Shown here in pieces: positions 1-5,385 of a stretch of 8,155 nucleotides of DNA (positions are counted from its first letter, which is position 1; each line of letters starts with the position of its first letter). Origin of the DNA: an uncultured Clostridia bacterium (GTDB taxonomy: Bacteria; Bacillota; Clostridia; RUG12999); contig CATIYX010000103.1 in NCBI GenBank assembly GCA_949739095.1, forward strand, positions 1 through 8,155, given 5' to 3'. The notes under the pieces are model-generated. The model was not told the DNA's origin, searched no databases, and saw only the letters and a program-made list of their open reading frames with translations. The position numbers and the translations under genes are program-made.

Positions 1-81
1 AGATTCTTTCCATGCCGCTGCCGGAATGTCCTCCGTATTGGCAAGATATTCGTGAAACATACCTTCAAATGTTTGATACAT
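1..81 (-). CDS. 5' fragment of an unrecognised gene (27 codons, runs off the window)
   Basis: An open frame on the minus strand starts with ATG at 81 and stays open to the window edge. It begins MYQTFEGMFHEYL and continues NTEDIPAAAWKES. An AGAAAGGAATG ribosome-binding site lies about 10 nt upstream, and a near-consensus promoter reads into it (128-156). The start, binding site and promoter all agree, so I think the gene is real. The fragment is too short to assign a family, and I see no signal peptide or membrane segment in it. It diverges from the XRE regulator at 178, which makes it a candidate target of that regulator. Confidence 0.6.
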   Translation of the reverse strand, partial: MYQTFEGMFHEYLANTEDIPAAAWKES

Positions 82-127
82 AATAAAATCATTCCTTTCT
101 TAACACTAAGCTATCTAATTAATTTTT

Positions 128-156
128 AGTATATCATATCTTGAAGTTATTGTCAA
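128..156 (-). promoter_or_regulatory. Near-consensus sigma-A promoter for the leftward partial gene
   Basis: Read on the minus strand there is a perfect -35 box TTGACA (151-156), a 17-bp spacer and a -10 box TATACT (128-133). It lies about 45 bp upstream of the ATG at 81. The spacer side of the -10 box contains a short palindrome, ATAT-C-ATAT (131-139), which could be part of an operator, but it is too AT-rich to be persuasive. No equally good promoter is visible for the plus-strand regulator; TTAACA at 100-105 is a weak -35 candidate that would overlap this promoter. Confidence 0.8.
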
Positions 157-177
157 ATGTTTTTTTGAGGTGACAAA

Positions 178-609
178 ATGAGAAATATTGGGAAACAATT
201 AAAAGAGTGCCGGAAAAAATGTGGATATAGCCAACAAGAAATGAGTCGATTGTTAGACATGGCAATCAATTCATATGGAAGTTACGAACGAAATAATTCG
301 ATTCCATCTATAGAAAATTTTGTGAAGCTGGCGGAAATTTTACATACCAGCGTTCAATATATCGTAACAGGCGAAAAACTTTCAGATGAATTTGAAAAAG
401 GCACAATACCGTTTCCACAACGGCTACGTGAATTGAGAGAAAAAAGAAGTCTAACGCAAGTAATGGTTGCAAATGCATTGGATATTAAAGAAGTGACTTA
501 TCAGCATTATGAATATGGCGCGTATGAACCCAAACTGGACAAGCTGATAAAACTTGCGGAACTGTTTAACGTAACGTTAGATGAATTAATGGGAAGAAAC
601 CGAAAATAA
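178..609 (+). CDS. Tandem-HTH XRE-family transcriptional regulator
   Basis: This 143-residue protein is almost entirely two Cro/C1-type helix-turn-helix domains, at about residues 6-62 and 82-138. Each has the usual pattern: a leading helix (IGKQLKECRKKCGYSQQEMS; FPQRLRELREKRSLTQVMVA), a recognition-helix region (INSYGSYERN; EVTYQHYEYG), then an 'IPSIENFVKLAEIL' or 'EPKLDKLIKLAELF' segment. A single DNA-binding fold repeated twice suggests binding to a two-part operator, or a protein that arose by internal duplication. There is no visible sensor or protease domain. The start is supported by GAGGTG about 8 nt upstream. It is divergent from the partial gene at 1-81, and autoregulation plus control of that neighbour is the usual arrangement for this family (inference). 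The gene is distinctly AT-rich compared with the genes that follow, which may point to separate ancestry. Confidence 0.88.
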   Translation: MRNIGKQLKECRKKCGYSQQEMSRLLDMAINSYGSYERNNSIPSIENFVKLAEILHTSVQYIVTGEKLSDEFEKGTIPFPQRLRELREKRSLTQVMVANALDIKEVTYQHYEYGAYEPKLDKLIKLAELFNVTLDELMGRNRK

Positions 610-613
610 AAAA

Positions 614-666
614 TATCCAAACAGCGGACATACCCTCTGGGGCACGCGTGCGCCGCTGTTTGGATA
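614..666. repeat. 14-bp perfect inverted repeat just after the XRE gene; possible minus-strand terminator
   Basis: TATCCAAACAGCGG (614-627) and CCGCTGTTTGGATA (653-666) are perfect complements separated by 25 nt, which themselves contain the palindrome CACGCGTG (643-650). On the plus strand the stem is not followed by a T tract, so it is not a classic terminator for the XRE gene. On the minus strand it is followed by ATTTTTTATTTTC, so it could stop leftward transcripts that read past the sanA terminator. It may instead be the end of the repeat-like element that continues to about 820. Confidence 0.7.
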
Positions 667-735
667 CCTTGCAGCGTCCGGAGTGCCGAGGAATGAGGCG
701 CTTTCGCGCGTGCAAAAACGGGGGCAAAGAGCGGA

Positions 736-818
736 GGATACATTCCTGCAAGAAAAATCAAGGAGGAGAATTTTGACTATGTCAAAATTCGGGGGACATT
801 TTCAAGCGGAATGTATCC
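736..818. repeat. Nested inverted repeats in the 610-860 intergenic region
   Basis: GGATACATTCC (736-746) is perfectly complementary to GGAATGTATCC (808-818). Inside that pair, GAATTTTGAC (768-777) and GTCAAAATTC (781-790) form a 10-bp perfect hairpin with a 3-nt TAT loop. Together with the 614-666 inverted repeat, this fills a roughly 250-bp stretch in which I find no ordinary gene. The motif GGATAC/GTATCC recurs at the stems (662, 736 and 813). The density of perfect hairpins suggests an interspersed repeat or non-autonomous mobile element rather than a plain spacer; I cannot test copy number from one window. Confidence 0.6.
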
Positions 819-832
819 GTAGCAAACCTTGA
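779..832 (+). CDS. Possible 17-residue ORF with a strong ribosome-binding site
   Basis: A very strong AGGAGGAG (761-768) precedes TTG (773) and ATG (779), which are in the same frame. From the ATG the reading is MSKFGGHFQAECIRSKP, ending in TGA at 830-832. The start codon falls in the loop of the 768-790 hairpin, so the hairpin could hide or expose initiation. There is no homology I recognise and the length is at the limit of what can be called, so this may be a chance frame within a repeat element. Confidence 0.25.
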   Translation: MSKFGGHFQAECIRSKP

Positions 833-858
833 GAAAAGACATTTCTTATCATTTTCAG

Positions 859-890
859 CAAAAAAAACCACCGGTTCACCGGTGGTTATT
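859..890 (-). terminator. Intrinsic terminator of the murL-murD2-sanA operon
   Basis: On the minus strand a 9-bp perfect stem, AACCACCGG / CCGGTGGTT (plus-strand arms 866-874 and 879-887) with a TTCA/TGAA tetraloop, is followed by a run of eight T residues (867 down to 860). The stem overlaps the TAA stop codon of the sanA-like gene at 886-888, so the operon ends immediately after its last codon. Confidence 0.92.
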
Positions 891-1560
891 CTTCTGTTGC
901 AAGTCCGCTGCCGCTGACAGGAATAGGGTCGCCCAGATATCTGGGGGCAGGTTTGGTGATTTCGCATTGCAACACAGCTTTCACCCGCGCGAGGGCTTCT
1001 CGCCAAAACTGCTGCCGCATTTCTATTTCATTATAGCCGCCGGCATCTACGCCGCACGCGCTAAGTCCCACCCGCCGCGCAATATACAAACTACGCAGCA
1101 AATGTTGCCGCTGTGTCACTACCACGGCGCGTCCCACCTGAAATACCTCTTTTGCGCGCACCATGCTGTCATAGGTATTAAACCCCGCGTGGTCCATGAA
1201 AATATCCTCCGCCGGAACGCCGCGTTCCAGCAGATAATTCCGCATGGCATCCACCTCGTTATAGTGCCGTGAGCCGTTGTCGCCCGACACAATAATTTTG
1301 GGCACTACACCCGACTGGTATACTTCCAACCCCTTGTCCAGCCGTCGTGCCAGCGTGCCGGAAGGTTTTCCATTATAGACTGCCGCGCCGAGAATAACAA
1401 CTGCGTCTGCTTGTCCCACATCGGAAAGCGCCACGATATCTTGCGCGCCAACACTTTCCACATAGACGTTCATACCCCACAGGGCAGCGAAGCCCAATGC
1501 GGGCAGAAGCACTAGGACGCATATGAGTCCAATCAGAAGATGTTTTTTCTTGTGTGTCAT
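886..1560 (-). CDS. sanA: SanA-like envelope protein (DUF218 / YdcF-ElyC-SanA family)
   Basis: The 224-residue protein has a short basic N terminus and one membrane segment (about residues 7-30), so most of it should lie outside the membrane. The DUF218 core follows: VVILGAAV (54-61), RRLDKGLEVY (72-81), SGDN (92-95), YNEVDAM (100-106), DHAGFNTYDS (123-132) and TQRQHLLRSLYIA (149-161). The tail KPAPRYLGDPIP (203-214) resembles the E. coli SanA C terminus. E. coli SanA (vancomycin exclusion) and ElyC affect envelope integrity and the lipid-carrier stage of wall synthesis, but the exact chemistry of the family is unsettled. The start is set by AAAGGAGG 8 nt upstream. It lies 60 bp after murD2, ends in the operon terminator, and so appears to be co-expressed with a peptidoglycan precursor pathway. 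Family assignment is firm; function is inferred. Confidence 0.87.
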   Translation of the reverse strand: MTHKKKHLLIGLICVLVLLPALGFAALWGMNVYVESVGAQDIVALSDVGQADAVVILGAAVYNGKPSGTLARRLDKGLEVYQSGVVPKIIVSGDNGSRHYNEVDAMRNYLLERGVPAEDIFMDHAGFNTYDSMVRAKEVFQVGRAVVVTQRQHLLRSLYIARRVGLSACGVDAGGYNEIEMRQQFWREALARVKAVLQCEITKPAPRYLGDPIPVSGSGLATEE

Positions 1561-1604
1561 GCGGCAGCCTCCTTTCTTTTTTGTTTCAACATAGCGGTTT
1601 CCAT
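1557..1604 (-). CDS. Possible 15-codon ORF in the murD2-sanA gap
   Basis: The gap holds a short lysine/alanine-rich frame, METAMLKQKRKEAAA, whose TGA overlaps the sanA ATG (ATGA). The same frame is open further upstream into the end of murD2. The sanA ribosome-binding site AAAGGAGG lies inside it, so it could act in translational coupling. No good ribosome-binding site precedes its own ATG. It may simply be an open spacer. Confidence 0.15.
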   Translation of the reverse strand: METAMLKQKRKEAAA

Positions 1605-1620
1605 TTCCGTCAGCTTATCC

Positions 1621-2964
1621 CTATTCTTCGGTTTCAAATACGTACTTTTTAAAATATTCGCCGCGCTGCTCAAAGTTTTTGAAAAAACCGTAGCTGGCAG
1701 CGGCGGGCGACAGCAAACAGATGGCACCGGGTTTCGTTAAGCGTTTCGCCTGTGCGACTGCGTCCTGCAAATCCTCAGCACATACCAGCATTTTGTCTGC
1801 AAACGCCTGCGCGCGGGATTGCTGAATTGTTTCATACATTTCATGTCCGGTTTTGGGCAAGAAAATTAGGTTATTCAGCGGATAGCTTGCTAAGAAATCC
1901 AGCAGCGGCTCGTAGGAAATGCCGCGGTCCCTGCCACCCAAAAGCAGCGTCCCAACGCCACGCAGCGCTTGCAGCGCCTGAATCGCCGTTTCGGGGATGG
2001 TGGAAATAGAATCGTCATAATAGCGCACACCATCTTTTTCGCCTAAAAATTCCAGCCGGTGGGGCAGGGATTGATAGGAATGTACCGCTTTCAAAAACAT
2101 ATTTTCGGGAATATCCAATGCGCGCGCCGCCACATATGCCACGCCCACGTTATATAAGTTGTGCCGTCCCACCAAATGAGGCAGTCCCTGGGAAAAGTCC
2201 AACATTTTGCTGTCCATGCGGATTTGGTTGTTTTCTGTCACATAAACATCGGCGGATTCTTCCTCAAACGAAACAGTACAAACCTGCGCAGAGCAGGTTC
2301 CGGCGGGCGGCACGTCGCGTACGTTGCACACCAGTAAATCTCCTGCCTGCTGATGGCGGTAGATATTTTGTTTTGCCGCCGCATATTTTTCATAGGTGCC
2401 ATAGTGGTCAAGATGTTCCGGAAACAGGTTGAGCAGCACAGCAATGTGCGGCGAATATTTGGTATATTCCAATTGATGGCAGGACAGTTCATAGACCACG
2501 CGGGTATGTGGTCCCACCTGATCCGCCATGTCCAGCGCAGGGACACCGATGTTACCAATCAGCATACAATCCTGTGCACTGCTGTGCAAAATGTGATACA
2601 ATACGGATGCAGTGGTACTTTTGCCTTTGGTTCCTGTGATACCGATGGTCTGTGCGCCAAACCGCCGCAAAAATTGTTCGGTCTGGGAGGTGATTTTGCA
2701 GAGCGTCTGTGCGTCCTGCTGCTCCAAAACAATGCCGGGACTTTTGAATACCACATCATAGGACGCAATCGCCGACTGGTATTTATCGCCGCAAATCAGC
2801 TCTACGCGCGCGTCTTCCAGTTCCACAGGATTTTGGTCTGCCACACCCAGCTTCGCCCAGCCGCCCACCTTTTGCAGATAGGCATAGGTGGAGCGGCCTT
2901 CTTTGCCGAATCCCAGAATTAACACTTTTTTATCTTTTACCAACCCGCGGAGTTGTTCTAGCAT
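1621..2964 (-). CDS. murD2: MurD-family ligase, MurD2 type: UDP-MurNAc-L-alanine--L-glutamate ligase
   Basis: This 447-residue cytoplasmic Mur ligase has the full three-domain layout. There is an N-terminal nucleotide-sugar-binding domain starting KVLILGFGKEGRST (13-26), a central ATPase domain with P-loop GITGTKGKSTT (108-118), LNLFPEHLDHYGTYEKYAAAK (178-198, metal and carbamyl-lysine region) and HNLYNVGVA (268-276), and a C-terminal domain opening with PHRLEFLG (301-308). The glutamate-binding stretch reads DDSISTIPETAIQAL (317-331). Ordinary MurD has NDSKATN here, so the lysine is replaced by isoleucine. That change, plus translational coupling to murL (ATGCTAG, 7-bp overlap), points to the MurD2 class, which joins L-Glu rather than D-Glu. 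The ribosome-binding site GGGAGG lies inside the end of murL. Ligase identity is near certain. L-Glu specificity is inferred from partner and motif. Confidence 0.88.
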   Translation of the reverse strand: MLEQLRGLVKDKKVLILGFGKEGRSTYAYLQKVGGWAKLGVADQNPVELEDARVELICGDKYQSAIASYDVVFKSPGIVLEQQDAQTLCKITSQTEQFLRRFGAQTIGITGTKGKSTTASVLYHILHSSAQDCMLIGNIGVPALDMADQVGPHTRVVYELSCHQLEYTKYSPHIAVLLNLFPEHLDHYGTYEKYAAAKQNIYRHQQAGDLLVCNVRDVPPAGTCSAQVCTVSFEEESADVYVTENNQIRMDSKMLDFSQGLPHLVGRHNLYNVGVAYVAARALDIPENMFLKAVHSYQSLPHRLEFLGEKDGVRYYDDSISTIPETAIQALQALRGVGTLLLGGRDRGISYEPLLDFLASYPLNNLIFLPKTGHEMYETIQQSRAQAFADKMLVCAEDLQDAVAQAKRLTKPGAICLLSPAAASYGFFKNFEQRGEYFKKYVFETEE

Positions 2965-4355
2965 GGGGTGTCGCCTCCCTGTTTGATGGACTCCAGCACA
3001 CGTTTTAGCAACGCTTCATATTCCGGTGGCAGCAAGTTCGTTTCGTCATAGTAGGTTGGGAAAGGATTTTCCCTGTCTGCATGGGCGGTATAGGTCGGGG
3101 TAGTGCGGTAATAGGTCAGCAAATATGGTAAGGATTCGCCTGTGCACTCCATACGCCGCAGCGTTTCACACAGGGCGAAATTGACTTCCTCGCGCTCGCC
3201 CACGCACTCAAACGGTTTTTCTGGCAGTATTCCTGTCAGTTTTTCAAATGTTTCTTTTAGCGATTCATCATCCAGCAGGTTTGCGCCGAAAATTGCCTTT
3301 AGCTGTGCCGTAGACAGGAAAGGTGACAGAATGATGTATACAAACAGGCATTTGGGGCAGTGTCCGCACCAAATGTTTTGTTTGCTGCCTGCGTTGCAGC
3401 TTTTGAACACGGCATGATACTTCGGACTACTTGCAAACAGTCCTGCAATCTGATATTCGCTTAAGGGGCGCAAAAGACTGAAATAGTAGACGCCGGTGCG
3501 CAGCCAGTTTTGTTCATAGGTATGGAAATCCTGTTCAAAGGCAAAGCTTTTGGAATATTGGTGATTAACGCTGCTGCCCGCTACCGTGCTTTCGTTGGCG
3601 CTGGACTCATTGGACAGCGCAACGTAGTGAATACGGTGGATATACGCCGTCAGGACAGAAGAAAATGCCACGATAGCGGAATAGGGCGTGTGCCCATTGA
3701 GATAGCCCTCGCGGTTGAGTTCCAGCATACGCGCATCCAACGTCCGGCGGACAGTAATAACGCGTTCCGGCGGATAGCCCGCCGCGTTTGCTGTCTCGTC
3801 TGTTGCACCGCGTGGATTGATGATATAGCAATAGTTGTCTGCTTTCAGAGAGTTCAGGACCTCCAGCGTCACGGCGGAATCTTTTCCGCCGCCAATGGGG
3901 ATCAGCGTGCCGGAAATCGCTCCCTGCGGCTGCGCAGGCAGCGGTAGAGCGGAACCCGTCGCAGTGATGTCCATGAAATCCACAGGGTCGCTTTCAATGC
4001 CGTTCACATAGAAGAATTCGCCTAGGCCGCCGAAATACAGCGTTTTCCACCAGGCAATCTGTTCCGGGTCCAACGCGCCCGCCGCAACGTCCACGTGTGG
4101 GCTGCATGTGATTTTCCAATAACTCACCAGTTCCACCATGCCAAGCTGGAACACCAAATTGCGCAGCACCGTATCAGTTTGTACGTTGATGGGGTGCGCC
4201 GCGTTTTTGCCAAACACCCAACGCGGGTGGAATTCTGCCAGAGTGGGTATTTCAAAATCATAAGTCAATTCATACGTAGATTCTGTTTCCGCGATATGGT
4301 ATCCCACATAGCGGAACAGGGGATATTGTTCCCGCAAACGGTCATATTGGTGCAT
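2958..4355 (-). CDS. murL: MurL: UDP-MurNAc-L-alanyl-L-glutamate epimerase
   Basis: The 465-residue protein has an N-terminal domain ending near LGEFFYVNGI (111-120), then an ATP-pyrophosphatase-like PP-loop domain with PIGGGKDSAVTLEVL (153-167). Later landmarks match what I know of Xanthomonas MurL: GHTPYSAI (221-228), ALSNESSANEST (246-257), VNHQYSKSFAFE (263-274), and a cysteine cluster SCN (319-321) with WCGHCPKC (329-336). MurL uses ATP and Mg2+ to invert the terminal L-Glu of UDP-MurNAc-L-Ala-L-Glu to D-Glu, working right after MurD2. It is the first gene of the operon, and its stop overlaps the murD2 start. GGAAGGAG precedes the ATG by 11 nt, slightly long; a nearer ATG at 4363 is out of frame, and an in-frame stop lies a few codons upstream. 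The alternative reading, a generic PP-loop or QueC/TilS-like protein, fits the neighbour and the conserved blocks less well. Confidence 0.87.
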   Translation of the reverse strand: MHQYDRLREQYPLFRYVGYHIAETESTYELTYDFEIPTLAEFHPRWVFGKNAAHPINVQTDTVLRNLVFQLGMVELVSYWKITCSPHVDVAAGALDPEQIAWWKTLYFGGLGEFFYVNGIESDPVDFMDITATGSALPLPAQPQGAISGTLIPIGGGKDSAVTLEVLNSLKADNYCYIINPRGATDETANAAGYPPERVITVRRTLDARMLELNREGYLNGHTPYSAIVAFSSVLTAYIHRIHYVALSNESSANESTVAGSSVNHQYSKSFAFEQDFHTYEQNWLRTGVYYFSLLRPLSEYQIAGLFASSPKYHAVFKSCNAGSKQNIWCGHCPKCLFVYIILSPFLSTAQLKAIFGANLLDDESLKETFEKLTGILPEKPFECVGEREEVNFALCETLRRMECTGESLPYLLTYYRTTPTYTAHADRENPFPTYYDETNLLPPEYEALLKRVLESIKQGGDTPC

Positions 4356-4605
4356 GTTTGCATTTGCTCCTTCCTGGTATCAGATTCAGCATAGGAAAAT
4401 CTGCTGTGGGGACTGCGTAGTGGTCGCGTCTCCTATGTTTCAATACAAAATCTGCCGGTTCGGCGGCAATTCTCTATTTCTTGAGTGTTTCCAAAATGAA
4501 AATAACATATTCTGGTTCATAGGTAAGTTTTACAAAAAAGATATGCCGGACACAGTCCATCCGTTCCCTGTTTCGGGCAACGCCTGTTTTGGCATACCAC
4601 ACCAT
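4356..4605 (-). promoter_or_regulatory. Long (about 250 nt) structured leader of the murL operon
   Basis: If transcription starts about 7 nt after the -10 box at 4613-4618, the leader is about 250 nt. Just before the murL ribosome-binding site there are two overlapping, mutually exclusive inverted repeats: CATAGGA/TCCTATG (4390-4396 with 4431-4437) and CAGATT/AATCTG (4381-4386 with 4398-4403). AAAATCTGC is repeated at 4396 and 4447, and TGCCG/CGGCA forms a small stem near 4453-4468. I see no poly-T terminator and recognise no known riboswitch class. A 43-codon frame (4474-4605) is also open but has no ribosome-binding site. Confidence 0.4.
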
Positions 4606-4612
4606 ATTATTT

Positions 4613-4641
4613 ATGATACTACACAATCCTGTTTCTGTCAA
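4613..4641 (-). promoter_or_regulatory. Promoter of the murL-murD2-sanA operon
   Basis: On the minus strand: perfect -35 TTGACA (4636-4641), a 17-bp spacer and -10 TATCAT (4613-4618). It is the best promoter between the tmRNA terminator and murL and the only good one seen for the operon. The -35 box sits inside a small palindrome, CTGT-CAATT-ACAG (4635-4647), which could be a protein-binding site. Confidence 0.75.
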
Positions 4642-4697
4642 TTACAGGCAAGCTATTTTCTGTCATTTTTTTTGGAAGGAGGGCAGAAGCGTTTTCT

Positions 4698-4744
4698 AAA
4701 AATAAACCCTTGCGAGAGGAATTACTATTCCTCTCGCAAGGGTT
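4698..4744 (-). terminator. Intrinsic terminator of the tmRNA gene
   Basis: An 18-bp perfect stem (plus-strand arms 4705-4722 and 4727-4744, core CCCTTGCGAGAGGAAT) with a 4-nt loop is followed on the minus strand by TTATTTTTAG. It lies 16 nt beyond the mature 3' CCA of the tmRNA. The stem is unusually long and mismatch-free. The plus-strand side has no T tract, so it is one-directional. Confidence 0.93.
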
Positions 4745-4760
4745 CGACCAGTGATAATTT

Positions 4761-5119
4761 TGGTGGAGGCGAGGAGAGTCGAACTCCTGTCCGAAAACAA
4801 ATTCATATGACTTTCTCCGGGTGCAGGTTCTGTTCTGATTCCCTCCGGCAAGGCACAGAACCGAAGCGTCTGCCGGAAGTAGTTTCTCTTAAGTTCATGG
4901 ACGGCAGGAGAAACACCGCCGCCTCACGTTCACCACTTAAAATGACACCCTCTAAGCAGCTGTGGTAGTCCGCAAAGAAGATGGCTACCGATTAATTAGG
5001 CAGCGTAAGCTAATTTATTATTGTTAGCGTTTAATTTTAAAGTTGCGGATTTTAAAGTTGCTCCGCACAACTACCCGCTTATCATACTGCATCATCCCCG
5101 TCGAAACCGGGACGCCCCC
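4761..5119 (-). ncRNA. ssrA: Transfer-messenger RNA (tmRNA, SsrA), 359 nt, one-piece
   Basis: tmRNA rescues ribosomes stalled on broken mRNAs: it enters as an alanyl-tRNA mimic and then supplies a short reading frame that tags the nascent protein for proteolysis. The minus strand starts GGGGGCGTCCCGGTTTCGAC, the conserved tmRNA 5' end, and finishes with GGAGTTCGACTCTCC and CGCCTCCACCA. The 5' GGGGGCG and 3' CGCCTCC form a 7-bp acceptor stem with one G-U pair, and the T-arm carries GTTCGACTC. CCA is encoded (4761-4763). The tag frame is at 4996-5028. The gene has its own promoter and terminator and separates the mur operon from the ABC-F gene. Confidence 0.97.
4996..5028 (-). other. ssrA: tmRNA tag-peptide reading frame, probable tag ANNNKLAYAA
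   Basis: Reading on the minus strand from the resume codon GCT (5026-5028) gives A-N-N-N-K-L-A-Y-A-A and then TAA (4996-4998). The placement after an A-rich stretch and the A...AA ending are typical. Many bacterial tags end in ALAA; here the third residue from the end is Tyr instead of Leu. A second stop TAA-TTAA overlap gives secure termination. The resume codon is assigned by pattern, so the first residue could be off by one codon. Confidence 0.82.
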
Positions 5120-5161
5120 ATATGAAATGGATATCTTACAGTAAATATCCACAGTATATCC

Positions 5162-5190
5162 ATTATAGCACGAAACATGCGGTAATGCAA
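5162..5190 (-). promoter_or_regulatory. Promoter of the tmRNA gene
   Basis: On the minus strand: -35 TTGCAT (5185-5190), 17-bp spacer, perfect -10 TATAAT (5162-5167). The predicted start is about 36 nt upstream of the mature 5' end, so a short leader would be removed by RNase P, as is normal for tmRNA. That leader carries an 8-bp inverted repeat, ATGGATAT/ATATCCAT (5127-5134 with 5156-5163), part of which overlaps the -10 box. Confidence 0.85.
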
Positions 5191-5244
5191 GAGGAAGTTC
5201 GCGCCAATTTATGTGTTGTTTCGCGCGTGGCGGGAAATTCGGAC

Positions 5245-5273
5245 TTGACAAATGGTGGAGAATCTGCTATAGT
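5245..5273 (+). promoter_or_regulatory. Promoter of the ABC-F gene and its leader
   Basis: Perfect -35 TTGACA (5245-5250), 17-bp spacer, -10 TATAGT (5268-5273). A start near G5280 gives a leader of about 326 nt before the ABC-F ATG, much longer than translation needs. The promoter looks constitutively strong, which fits a gene controlled after initiation by a terminator in the leader. It diverges from the tmRNA promoter with 54 bp between the two -35 boxes. Confidence 0.88.
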
Positions 5274-5322
5274 GGGCTTGTACTCTTGAGACATCTGTAT
5301 GGACAGGTGCAAGGGTTTCTGA

Positions 5323-5385
5323 ATGAAACAGAACATAAAAAGGTGGTGTAAATGTGCATATGATTTCTTGCTAATGGACAAGTAG
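5323..5385 (+). CDS. Candidate 20-residue leader peptide of the ABC-F attenuator
   Basis: ATG at 5323 is preceded by AAGGG (5311-5315) at 7 nt spacing and reads MKQNIKRWCKCAYDFLLMDK, ending TAG at 5383-5385. Codons 14-17 (D-F-L-L) cover the segment 5363-5371 that can base-pair with the antiterminator strand at 5452-5460. A ribosome paused here would therefore release that strand. Within it a second start with its own AGGTGG (5341-5346) gives a three-codon frame, ATG TGC ATA TGA (5352-5363), which could be the actual sensor. Both are inferred from position; neither resembles a leader peptide I know by sequence. Confidence 0.45.
   Translation: MKQNIKRWCKCAYDFLLMDK

Noticed and set aside
614..666. 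Rho-independent terminator of the XRE gene
   Set aside because: On the plus strand the stem is followed by CCTTGCAG rather than a T run; only the minus-strand reading has the T tract.
829..1272. 147-codon plus-strand frame opposite sanA
   Set aside because: It begins upstream of and then reads through the operon terminator hairpin, and it is antisense to conserved DUF218 motifs.
2353..2922. 189-codon plus-strand frame opposite murD2
   Set aside because: It is the mirror of the conserved MurD P-loop and central domain; no independent start signal or family features.
2958..4355. QueC/TilS-like or other tRNA-modifying PP-loop enzyme
   Set aside because: The PP-loop alone would allow it, but the GLGEFFYVNG, VNHQYSKSFAFE and WCGHCPKC blocks and the overlap with a MurD homologue fit MurL far better.
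4761..4830. A stand-alone tRNA suggested by the T-arm and CCA
   Set aside because: There is no anticodon arm; the T-arm and acceptor strand belong to the tRNA-like end of tmRNA.
4354..4968. 204-codon plus-strand frame across the murL leader and tmRNA
   Set aside because: It runs antisense through the tmRNA gene, which is certain from its acceptor stem and tag frame, and it has no ribosome-binding site or recognisable domain.
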